A stretch of 33,541 nt of DNA from Myxococcales bacterium (lineage in GTDB: Bacteria > Myxococcota_A > UBA9042 > GCA-2863065), in assembly GCA_018780435.1 (NCBI GenBank), contig JADMJS010000415.1:1-33541 (forward strand), read 5' to 3'. A model generated the notes under the pieces. That model was not told the DNA's origin and ran no database searches. It saw only the letters and a list, made by a program, of their open reading frames with translations. A program made the position numbers and the translations under genes. This document shows, piece by piece, positions 23,031 to 32,900 of this stretch; position 1 is the stretch's first letter, and each line of letters begins with the position of its first letter.

Positions 23031-23084
23031 AGCGCCGGCGGTTCAAGACTGGGCGCTTAGCGCCGGGTCAAAGACGGGGCGATC
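23031..23084. repeat. Imperfect tandem repeat between scoA and scoB
   Basis: Two related units of about 27 bp, beginning AGCGCCGG and sharing TCAA-GAC-GGGCG blocks, fill the gap between the two subunit genes. A small palindrome, GGCGC-TTA-GCGCC (23052-23064), lies at the unit boundary. It may tune subunit translation or simply be spacer DNA. Confidence 0.35.
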
Positions 23085-23784
23085 AGGGCGTGCGCTTACG
23101 TACCGTGCGGCGTTCGATCGGCTTCACGTAGTTCGCGCCCTGGACGAGGCGCTTTACGTAGATGCCGGGGACGTGGATCTGGTCGGGGTCGAGCGAACCC
23201 GCCGGGACCAGCTCTTCGACTTCGGCGATCGTGACGCGCGCCGCCGTGCAGATCATGGGGCTGAAATTGCGGGCCGCCATGCGGAACACGAGGTTGCCGT
23301 GCGTGTCGCCGCGCCAGGCCCGGACGATGGCGAAGTCGGCGAGGAGCGGCTTCTCGAGCACGTACCACTTGCCGTCGATCTCGCGCGTCTCCTTGCCGTC
23401 CGCCACGACGGTGCCGTAGCCCGTGGGCGTGAAGAAGCCGCCGATGCCGGCACCGCCCGCGCGGATCCGCTCAGCCAGCGTGCCTTGCGGGACCAGCTCG
23501 ACCTCAAGCTCGCCCGAGAGCATTTGACGCTCGAACTCTTTGTTCTCGCCGACGTAGCTCGATACCATCTTCCGGACCTGCCGGTTCTCGAGGAGGACGC
23601 CGAGGCCGTTGCCGTCGGTGCCGCAGTTGTTCGAGATGATGGTGAGGCCCTTCGTGCCGCGAGCCCGAAGCGCGGTGATGAGGTTCTCGGGGTTACCGCA
23701 GAGCCCGAAACCGCCGGCCATGAGGGTCGCGCCGTCATGCACGTCCTGGAGGGCCGCCGACGCCGACTCGAAGAGCTTGTTCAT
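23083..23784 (-). CDS. scoA: 3-oxoacid CoA-transferase subunit A
   Basis: This is a 233-residue subunit with the CoA-transferase signature [13 protein letters not shown] and the [11 protein letters not shown] motif of ScoA proteins. ATG 23784 (M-N-K-L-F) gives the usual family length. The open frame extends 14 codons further upstream but overlaps the FKBP gene, so the longer form is disfavoured; the ribosome site is weak. With ScoB it forms the active heteromer. The order FKBP, A, B, CPBP on one strand with short gaps indicates co-transcription. Confidence 0.92.
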   Translation of the reverse strand: MNKLFESASAALQDVHDGATLMAGGFGLCGNPENLITALRARGTKGLTIISNNCGTDGNGLGVLLENRQVRKMVSSYVGENKEFERQMLSGELEVELVPQGTLAERIRAGGAGIGGFFTPTGYGTVVADGKETREIDGKWYVLEKPLLADFAIVRAWRGDTHGNLVFRMAARNFSPMICTAARVTIAEVEELVPAGSLDPDQIHVPGIYVKRLVQGANYVKPIERRTVRKRTP

Positions 23785-23797
23785 CGATGAGGCCGAT

Positions 23798-24232
23798 TCA
23801 CGTGGGGTTCTTGACTTCGACGACATCGACCACGCATTGGAGCGGCTGGCCCGCCAGCGGGTGGTTGAAGTCGGCGATGACCGCGTCCGGGAGCACCTCG
23901 ACGATGCGGCAGACGAGCTCCACCCCCTCGGGCGAGCGCATGGGGAAGCGCATCTCCTTGCGCACCTCGACCTGAATCGGGAGCGCGCTGCGGGCGATGC
24001 GCTTCACGAGATCTTCGTTGCGCTCGCCGTAAGCGTCCTGCGCTTGCACGGTGAAGGTCTTGCGGTCACCGGCTCGGAGCCCCATCAGTGCACGCTCGAA
24101 GCCTGGGACGAGCTGACCTGCACCGCAATAGAGCTCGATTGGGTCGTTCATCGAGGTCTCGTCGACGAGCGTGCCCTGGGCGTCGTGCATGACGTACCCG
24201 ATCTTGATGACGCTGTTCTTGGTGATGCGCAT
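23798..24232 (-). CDS. SlyD-like FKBP peptidyl-prolyl isomerase
   Basis: This is a 144-residue protein from ATG 24232, with GGGG about eight bases upstream. The FKBP core is visible: V-I-K-I-G-Y-V, the [14 protein letters not shown] active-site segment, [14 protein letters not shown], and F-N-H-P-L-A-G at the end. An insert-in-flap region (about 85-120) fits the SlyD type. It lacks a His-rich metal-binding tail. It catalyses proline cis-trans isomerisation and can act as a chaperone, probably in the cytoplasm since no signal peptide is seen. It is the first gene of the minus-strand operon. Confidence 0.93.
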   Translation of the reverse strand: MRITKNSVIKIGYVMHDAQGTLVDETSMNDPIELYCGAGQLVPGFERALMGLRAGDRKTFTVQAQDAYGERNEDLVKRIARSALPIQVEVRKEMRFPMRSPEGVELVCRIVEVLPDAVIADFNHPLAGQPLQCVVDVVEVKNPT

Positions 24233-24360
24233 GGTATTTCCCCCCGATCGGACGTGCCCGGCGCCCCGCGACGCTCGGGACTCCAGAGCGACCTGCGTGG
24301 GCCAACCGCTCGAAATCATGGAGAGAACGAGGGATTACTGCCTGCAAGGACGCGGCGCGC

Positions 24361-24390
24361 AACATAGCGAGCGGCGCCTTCAAGTGTCAA
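24361..24390 (-). promoter_or_regulatory. Sigma70 promoter of the FKBP-scoAB operon
   Basis: On the minus strand, TTGACA (24390-24385) is a perfect -35. An 18-bp spacer and TATGTT (24366-24361, four of six) follow. Transcription would start near 24354, about 120 nt before the FKBP ATG. Confidence 0.55.
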
Positions 24391-24412
24391 AGGAATTCCA
24401 GCCGATACGGGA

Positions 24413-24418
24413 TATAGT
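24413..24418 (+). promoter_or_regulatory. Possible -10 for leaderless Nudix mRNA
   Basis: TATAGT lies six bases before ATG 24425, so transcription could start at the ATG itself. No good -35 or ribosome site is seen. The divergent FKBP promoter overlaps this area. Confidence 0.3.
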
Positions 24419-24424
24419 CGGCCG

Positions 24425-25288
24425 ATGGAAAGCACGCCAAAGACCGCCTCTCCTCCACTCCCAAGGCCTCCCGCCGACGCCGCGACGGTCCTGCTCCTGC
24501 GGAAGACCCGAGGCACCTCCTTCGACGTGTTCTTGTGCCGCCGCAGCACCAAAATGGCGTTCATGGGTGGCGTCTACGTGTTCCCCGGTGGCCGCGTCGA
24601 CGCGGCAGACGCCGGACCAGCCCTGCTCGACGCTACGCGGGGCCGGGACGCCGCGTCCTGTGCCGCGATGCTCGGCCTTCCGGAGGAACGCGCCGTCGCC
24701 CACTGGATCGCCGCGATTCGAGAGACCCTCGAAGAAGCCGGCGTCTGGCTCGGCGATCCTGCGACCGTTCGAGCGACGACGATGTGCCGAGAGCTCCTCG
24801 CGACGAAAGACGACAGGGCCGCCTTCGCCGACATGGTCGTGCGTTATGGCCTTCGCGTGGACCTAACCCGGCTACGCTACTTCGCCCACTGGATCACCCC
24901 GACGGTCGAGCCGAAGCGCTTCTCGGCGCGCTTCTTCATTGCGGAGCTGCCGGCCGACGAAGCCGCCGTCATCGATGGACAGGAGATCATCGACGGCAAG
25001 TGGCTCACCCCAGCCGACGCCATCGCGCGCTACGCCGCACGAGAGTTCGACCTCGCGCCGCCGACGCTGCACTCGCTGATGGTCCTCTCCGCGGCCGCGG
25101 ACCTCGATGCCGCCCTCGCCCTGGCCGCTGACGCCCCGGTCACCACGTACGCCCCAGAGGCGGTCTTCGAGGACGGTCGCCTCGCACTCGTGCTTGCGGG
25201 CGATGTCGCGCACCCAGACACGCCCGGGGGAGAGAGGCGACGCTTCACGCTCGTTGACGGGTGCTGGAACTACGAAGGGATCCTCTGA
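24425..25288 (+). CDS. Nudix hydrolase (NUDT19/NUDT7-like)
   Basis: This is a 287-residue protein. The Nudix box is split: V-F-P-G-G-R-V-D near residues 53-60, then an insertion, then R-E-T-L-E-E-A-G-V with Arg99, Glu100, Glu103 and Glu104. The long insertion between the halves, and the total length, fit the NUDT19-like group that includes CoA-diphosphatases. It hydrolyses a nucleoside diphosphate linked to another group; CoA or acyl-CoA is a fair guess but not shown. ATG 24425 is the first start after the possible -10. The stop lies five bases from the stop of the convergent giant gene. Confidence 0.85.
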   Translation: MESTPKTASPPLPRPPADAATVLLLRKTRGTSFDVFLCRRSTKMAFMGGVYVFPGGRVDAADAGPALLDATRGRDAASCAAMLGLPEERAVAHWIAAIRETLEEAGVWLGDPATVRATTMCRELLATKDDRAAFADMVVRYGLRVDLTRLRYFAHWITPTVEPKRFSARFFIAELPADEAAVIDGQEIIDGKWLTPADAIARYAAREFDLAPPTLHSLMVLSAAADLDAALALAADAPVTTYAPEAVFEDGRLALVLAGDVAHPDTPGGERRRFTLVDGCWNYEGIL

Positions 25289-25293
25289 TCTCG

Positions 25294-26994
25294 TCAGCGT
25301 ACCCCGGCGCAAGGTCCGCCAAACTCGATCTCGAACTCGACCCGGCGGTTCTGCTTGAGCGCCGCCGTGGTGTCCGCGTCGACGAGCGGCTTCGCCTCTC
25401 CGAAGCCGCGCCGTTCGAGGAGTGAAGCCGAGATCCCCTTGTTCACGAGGAACTCGTAGACCTGGAGCGACCGGCGGAGGCTGAGCTCGTAGTTCTGCGC
25501 GTCCGTCCCTTCGACGCTCGCGTGACCGGAGACGAAGACGTGCAGGAGCGGCGGCTCGTTGTTGACCTGGTACGCGGCGATGGCGTCGGCGACGTCGTTC
25601 AACGTCGACTGCGACTCGGCTGAGAGCAGGTCACGGGCGCGCTCGAAGTAGACGCGGCCGAGCTGTAGTCGGCACTGGACGATGGTCTTGGCGACGGCCA
25701 CCGGGACCTCGTCTGGGCAGCCATCGCGGTCTTCGAAGCCGTTGACGGTCTCCGGCTTCTCCGTGCAGGCGTCGGCCGAATCCAGGATGCCATCGTGGTC
25801 GTTGTCGAGCTCGGGGCAGCCGTCCTGGTCCTCGTAGGCGTCGAGGTCTTCCCGCTCGTTCGGACAGAGGTCCCGCGCGTCGGCGATGCGGTCGCCGTCG
25901 ATGTCGCCGTCGGGACAGCCGTCGTCGTCGTCGATGCCGTTCTTGTCCTCGGGATCGAGCGGGCACTTATCGGCGACGTCGAGGAAGTTGTCGTTGTCGT
26001 TGTCGAGCTCTGGGCAACCGTCGTCATCTCCGAAGCCGTCCTTGTCTTCGGCGGAGAGCCGGCAGTCGTCTTCGGTATCGAGGATGCCGTCACCATCGCT
26101 GTCGTCGTGCGCGGGGGCCCACATGAGGCCCGCGGTGAAGCGGAAGTCGGGCGCGCCGTAGCCCTGAATGAGCCCGGCGCCCACGGCGACCTCAAGCCCG
26201 AGCCCGTCGACGATCCACCACTTCGGTCCCGCGAGCAGCTCGAGCGTGGTGTCTTCGACGCTCGAGAAGGGATCGAGCAACGGCGTGCGCCCGAAGATCT
26301 CGAAGCCGAGGTCGATACGCCCGATGATGGCCGCGACGTCGAGGCCGAGGCCATAGGTGAGCTCGTGCCCGAAGTCTCGGCCGAGGAAGCTGACCTCCTC
26401 CGTCCGGATACGCGTGCCGACGTTCAGCGCCAGCGCCACGCGCTCGCTGCGGTAGTCCGTGATGAGCCCGGCGAGGACACCGAAGCCGGGGTCGCCCATG
26501 AACTTCTCGCCGTCGCCGGTCGGCGCCGTCATGCCGAGAAGCAGCCCGAGGCCGAAACCACCTACGCGGTTGTCGACCAAGGTCCCCCGAATACGCACCG
26601 AGAGGTCGCCGAGCCCGGAGCCCGTGAGCGGGGCAATCGCCGTCACGCCGTCCCCGCTGCTCGTCGTCAAGATGAGCGGGAGCCCCACGTCGAGCTGCAG
26701 GACGTCCCAGAGCCCGACGCCGAGGTTGACGTCGGCGATAGACTGAAAGTCGACGATCGACTGCTCATTGGTCCCGACGACGAGCCGGAGGCTCTGGCGT
26801 TCGCCGTGGAAGCGAAGGTGCCCATACGGCTGCCACTTCGGCGCGACGAGGCTCTGCTCGACCGAGAAGGACCGAAAGCGGCCACCGGCGGGCCAGAAGT
26901 TCTCGATGTTGACGTTCCCCGTCGCCTGTTGCGCCGTCGCGGCGTCCGGAAGGGCCGTCGTCGCCGCGATCAGCAGCAGCGCCGCGCCGTTCAC
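25294..26994 (-). other. Likely separate OmpA-family gene inside the giant frame
   Basis: A GTG at 26994 begins V-N-G-A-A-L-L-L-I-A-A-T-T-A-L-P-D-A-A-T-A-Q, a good signal peptide, and would give a complete 566-residue OmpA-family protein: barrel, calcium repeats, OmpA domain. The GTG is followed by A, so GTGA could be a four-base stop/start overlap in another frame. Losing one base in the CGC-CGC-CGC-CGG stretch just upstream would end the first protein at that TGA. No ribosome site is evident before the GTG. Confidence 0.5.
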
Positions 26995-29900
26995 CCGGCG
27001 GCGGCGCAACCAGAACGCGGCAACGGCGATCGACGCGAGCGCGAGCCCGAGCCCGAAGCGCCCCGGGGTCCCGGTGCCACCCGCGAGGTCGCAGCGGAAC
27101 ATGTTGTCGCCGGAGACGATGGCCTTCGAGAAGTCATCACTAGCGACCAAGGGGTCGGTGCCGTTCTCAAGCTCGTCGCCGTCGCCGACCCCACCGCCGT
27201 CGGTGTCGTAGAGCGTCGGGTTCGTCCCGTGGACGTCGAGCTCAAGCTTGTCGGAGACCCCGTCGCCGTCCGAATCCGACCGCGTGGGGTCGGTCGCCGG
27301 GATGGTGGTGCAGTCCTCACCCTCGCCCGTCGCTCCCTTGCACGGATCGGTCTCGACGATGTCGGGGATCCCGTCGCCATCGGTGTCGAGGCGCCCGTCC
27401 TGCGGATCGAGCGGATCCGACTCACCCGCGTCGACTCGGCCGTTGCCGTCCTTGTCCTCGCCGCCGTCGGTCAGCCCGTCGTCGTCCGTGTCCGCGTTCT
27501 TCGGGTCCGTCGTGGTCTTCGGGTTGGCGTCGGGGATGAAGGTCCCCGCGTCGGTGTCAGACGTGCCGGTGGTCTCGCCGACCTCGGTGCCGTCGCCTAC
27601 GCCGTCGCCGTCGGTGTCGGCGACGGTCGGCGAGGTGCGGGTCGTCGCGACTTCCCGGCCATCGGAGAGCCCGTCGTCGTCCGTGTCCGCGTCGAGTGAA
27701 TCCGTGCCGAAGGTCGCTTCGGCCTCGTCGACAAGCCCATCCGCGTCATCATCGAGGTCGGCGCAGTCGAGCTGCGAGTCCCCGTCGGTGTCGACGACGT
27801 CGGTGGCCGACGGCGTCTCCTCCTTCGAAAGCGGGTTCGTGCCGCAGACACCTTCCGAGATGTCGAGAGCGTCGTCGCCATCGTCGTCCTCGTCGGCACA
27901 GTCGAGAACCTCGTCGCCATCGGTGTCGACGAGCTCATCGAGGCTCGGCGTGTCCGACGCGTCGAGCCGATCCGTCCCGCAGAGCACCTCGACGCCATCG
28001 GCGATCTCGTCGCCGTCGCTGTCGACCTCCGCCCCATCGCACTTCCCGTTCTCGTCCTTGTCCACCGGCGTGGAGGCCGGATCCGTCCCGTCCGTCCCAC
28101 ACTGACGCTCGACGCCGTCCTCAGCGCCATCACCGTCGCTGTCCTTTCGCAATGGGTTCGTCTCGTCCGGGTCGGTACGGCCGTCCCGATCGCGGTCCTC
28201 GATGGCGTCGCTGAGACCGTCCCCGTCGGTGTCGGACTTCGTCGGGTCGGAGGCTTGGCACGCGGTGGCCGCGCCGTCGCCGAGGTAACAGCTCTCCACT
28301 TCAACCTTGTCAGAGAGACCGTCACCGTCCGTGTCGAACGTCGTGGGGTTGGTCTCCGTGCCGGTCAAGATGCCGTCGTGGCTCTTGTCCTCGTCCCCGT
28401 CGATCAGGCCGTCCCCGTCCGTGTCCTTTGCGAGCGGGTTTGAACCGAGCAGCGCTTCGGCCACGTCGGGGAGACCGTCCGCGTCGTCGTCCGTGTCAAC
28501 GCACCCGACATCGCCGTCGCCATCGATGTCGGTGAGGTCGGCGATGTCCGGCTTCTCGTCCTTGGAGAGCGGATCGTCACCACACAGCGTCTCGTTCGCG
28601 TCCGGGGCGCCATCGCCGTCGTCGTCGGTGTCGACCGTATTGCAGGTGCCGTCCTTGTCCGTATCCACGGGCGCGCTGGCGGCCGACGCCGGGTCGGTGC
28701 CGCAGAGGCCTTCCGTCACGTCGGGCCAGCCGTCGCCGTCGTCGTCGGTCTCGAGGGCGTCGCACTGCCCATCACCGTCGGCGTCGGTCGGCGCCGACGC
28801 CAGCGTCGACGGATCGGTGCCACATTCACCTTCGAGCTGATTGGACCAGCCGTCGCCATCGAAGTCGGCGTCCGGATCGCGCGAGTCGCAGAGCCCGTCG
28901 CCGTCGGCGTCACCCGGCGTGTCGGAGCCGTCCTTTCCGGAGGTCCCACAGAGCTCTTCGACGAGGTCGAGCGCGCCATCGCCGTCGTCATCGTCGTCGA
29001 TGACGTCGCACACGGTGTCACCGTCGGTGTCGACCGGCTTCGACGCGCCGGAGCCGGCCAACGTGCCGCACTGCGCTTCGGCGCCGTCCGTCCAACCATC
29101 GCCGTCGTCATCGCCGTCGACTTTGTCGCAAAGGAGGTCGTCGTCACCGTCGAGACCGAGGGCCGTCGGGTTGTCCGAGACGTCGAGAGGTGACGTCCCG
29201 CACTGGACTTCGAGCACGTCGGGCCAGAGGTCGCCGTCCGTGTCGTCGTCGAGGAGGTCGCAGAGACCGTCGAGATCGGTGTCGATGGGCGAGTCGGTCT
29301 CGTCTTGCGAGTCGGTCTTGCAGAGGAGCTCCTGCTCGTCGAGCCAACCGTCTTCGTCATCGTCGGGATCGACGGCGTCGCAGAGCGTGTCCCCGTCGAC
29401 GTTGAGCCCGGAGTCGTCGGGGTTGTCCGCGGCGATCGCGACCGAGGTGCCACAGGCGATCTCGAGCGCGTTGCTCCAGCCGTCGCCGTCGCGGTCGGCG
29501 TCTCTCGTATCGCAAGTCCCGTCCTGGTCGGTATCGAAGCCCGGCTGGATCGGGGTGCTCCCGGCGGAGACCGGCGACGATCCGCAGTCGTTCTCGAGCG
29601 CGTCGTCGAAGCCGTCGCCGTCGTCGTCCGGGTCCACGGCGTCGCACTGATCGTCGACGTCGAGATCCGGCGGCATGGACCCATCGTCCTCCGGGTCGGA
29701 GCCGCAGATGATCTCTTCGGTGTCGTTCGAGCCGTCACCGTCGTCGTCGACGTCGATACAGCTCGCGAGCCCGTCGTCGTCGAGGTCGGCGGCCTGCTCC
29801 GGCGTCGGCTTGCTCGCCGCCACGGCGGGTTTTGCGTTGCACTGAAGCTCGATCGCGTTCGGCACGCCGTCGCCATCGAAGTCGGCGGCGGCGCATAGGC

Positions 29901-32900
29901 TCGACGCCACACAGTCGATGTCGAGGCAGTCCGCCTTGCCATCAGCGTCATTGTCGAGTGTGTCGCTGCACTGCTGCTCGATGGTCCCGCATTCGGCCGA
30001 CGCCGCGTCGAACACGCCGTCGCAGTCGCCGTCCACGCCCGCGACGGCGCATTGGATCGGGCCGCCCGGGTAGATCTCGGCGTCGTTCTTGGCCGTCAGC
30101 GGCTGCAGTACACACGTGTTCTGCTCGACGGTGTCGAGGATGCCGTCTTGGTCGTCGTCGAGGTCGACACAGTTCGGCTGCAAGTCGCCGTCGGTGTTGG
30201 CGATCGCATCGGCCCCCGGGAGGCTGCCGGCGTTCGCCGGATCGGTGCCACACGTCAGCTCAAGCTGGGTCGACACGCCGTCCGCGTCGAAGTCGAGCGC
30301 CGTACAGGCCGCGTTCGCGATGCAGTCGACGTCAGCACAGTCGGTCTTCCCGTCACCGTCTTCGTCACTGCCACCCGTACACGCCTCCGCGCAGCGAAGG
30401 GTGAGCTTGCCCTGAGCGCTACCGGCGCCAGCGCACGCGGCGACGTCGTCAACCGTCACAAAGAGCACGTCGCCCGCGCCGAGGGCCAATTGGCGGTCTC
30501 CCGGTGCAGCACAGGTCGTCGTGAGCGTCGGCGTCGTGTTGCCGGCGCAATCCACCGGCGAACAAGTGCCTCGCGAGAAGAACGCACCGTATTGGACGCG
30601 GCCCAAGTTCTGGAGCTCGACCCGGTAGTTGCCGGCGCTCGGCGCGACGAAGCGGTACACGGAGTCCGCGCCACTGCCGCAAACGATGTCATTGACGCCA
30701 GGGTCGACGGTGACGGTCTGACCACACCCGAGGGTGGTCGGCGCGGCGCAGGTCTCGCCAGCGCAGACCGCTTGAAGCGCACAGGCCGAATCGAGGCAGT
30801 CGGGCGTCCCGTCGCAGTCGTCGTCGAGCCCGTTGTCACACGCGCCGCCGGCAGTCGTCTCGACGCCGCCCGGCTTCACGAAGGACAAGGTGTCGTCGCA
30901 ATCGACGGCCGGTTGGCCGCCGAAGAGCGCGCAGGTGCTGACGGGCAGGCCGCCCTTCACCCCGAAGCCGTCGCCGTCGGCGTCGATGCAGCCGTCTTGG
31001 CAGTCCGCGACGGCGTCGTCGTCCGCGTCGGTCAGGCAGTCGGTGGCGCAGCTCGGGACCGCTGGGGCGCAGTCACGGGCGTCACACGTGCCGTCGCTGT
31101 CGAGGTCGGAGAGGAGCTCGTCCGTCGCGCCGTCGCAGTCGTCGTCGATCGCGTCGCAGGTGCGTTCGGCGCACGTGCCTGCCTGAAAGGGCGAGCCAAA
31201 GTGGCTGCCCGAGTTGGAATAGGAGCTGCTCGTGGCCGCGAGGCACCAATCCCCGGCGGTGTCGTTGTTCGTGCTCGACGGTGTCGCGGCGGTGATGAGG
31301 AAGGAGCGGCCGACGCCGCCCTGGGTCGCATTCTGGAGCTCGCATGCGAAGGATCGCGTGTCGACACCGTCGATGAGCTGGCCGCCTTGTTCGAGCGCCA
31401 TGAGCTCCCCACCCGCTGCGAGCTGAAATCCGGTGCAGGCGAGTGTCGGCGCGAGACCGTCGGCGGTCGCGACGCTGCCGAGCGCGATGACGGCGCGGCC
31501 TCCGGGCGGGATGGCGGCGATGCCCGTGACGGTACAATCGTCACCGAGGTCGAGCCGGCCCGATTGAAGCTGCACTGAGATCCCGCCTTCCGACACGTCG
31601 AGCGTGGTCTGGCTGCGGTTGATGAGCTCGAACCACTGCTCGCCACTCGCTGTGGGGCTGAATCGGGAGATGTGGAGCTCGGTCAGTACGAGCGCGCCCG
31701 CTTCGAGGTCACAGACGTCGCTGCAGCCGTCGCCGGGCACGTCGTCGCCGTCGTCACAGGCCTCGTCGCCCGTGCGTTGCCCGTCGCCACACACCGCGCA
31801 GGCGGGCTCGTCGGCGTCGAGAATCGCGTCACAGTCCTGATCCCCCGCGAGGCCGCACTGTTCGAGCGCACCGGGGTTAGCGACGCTCGAGTCGTCGTCG
31901 CAGTCAGCCTCGGGGAAGCCACAACCCGAGCGGAACACGGGAGCAAACGCGACATCGCCGTAGGCGTCGCCGTCGCCGTCGATACAGGTGTCGCAGCTCG
32001 CCGCCGAGTTCTCGGCGAGCCCGTCGCCGTCAGCGTCGCTGATGATCCGGAGCCCCAGGATCTCGACCCCGTTATTGGCGTTCGTGAGGGCGTTCACGGT
32101 GTCGTAGAAGAGACCGACTTGGTGGACGCCGGCCGGGAGGGCCACACTGAGCTGCTTCACCGTGCCCGTCGGGGTGTTCACCGACGCGACGACGCCCGGC
32201 TTCCCAACTCGGCAGTTCGACGGCGAGCTGTCGAGGCAGACGCCGAACACGTCCTGGCCCGGAACACCGTCCCCGTCGAGCCGATAGTCCACGACGAGAC
32301 GCGGTGCCGCCATGGTCGCCGGCACGGTCATGAGGCGCTCGAGCACGAACCACCCGCCACTCGGAGCCGCGGTCGCAACGTCGATGGCGTCGACGAAGAA
32401 GCCACCGACCCCCGTCGTAATCGGCTCGTGGTGGAACCCGGGCGGGTTACCCGGGCCGTGGCTGAACGCCGTCGTCGTGAAGCCGCTGTCACCTTGGTCG
32501 AACGAGAAGCCCGTGAAACACGCGACACATTCGATCCGAGACGTGCACACCGGGTCGGCGCAATCGGTCTTCCCATCGCCGTTGTCGTCTTGCCCGTTAG
32601 CGCAGTCTTCGAGTCCGCAGTCGTCCTCGTCGAAGCCGTTCTCAAGGCCGTCACAGTCTTCGTCGCCGGCGACGCCACACACCTCGGAGGCGTCAGGGCT
32701 CACGGCATCGTTAGTGTCGTCACAATCGACGAGGCAGCCCGGCCCGGGGCTCGACTCCGACGCGTAACCGTCGCCATCGACGTCCCAGCAGACGTCACAG
32801 CCCACGGTGTCGCCGTCGGGGATGGCGTCCCCATCGACGTCGGAGAGGAGCCGCAGATGTTCCACGGCGACGCCGAAGCTGCCGCCACCGCTGCCGTTGG

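Noticed and set aside
25795..27699. 634-codon plus-strand frame opposite the giant gene
   Set aside because: It mirrors the Asp/Gly repeat codons of the calcium-repeat and OmpA region and has no independent support.
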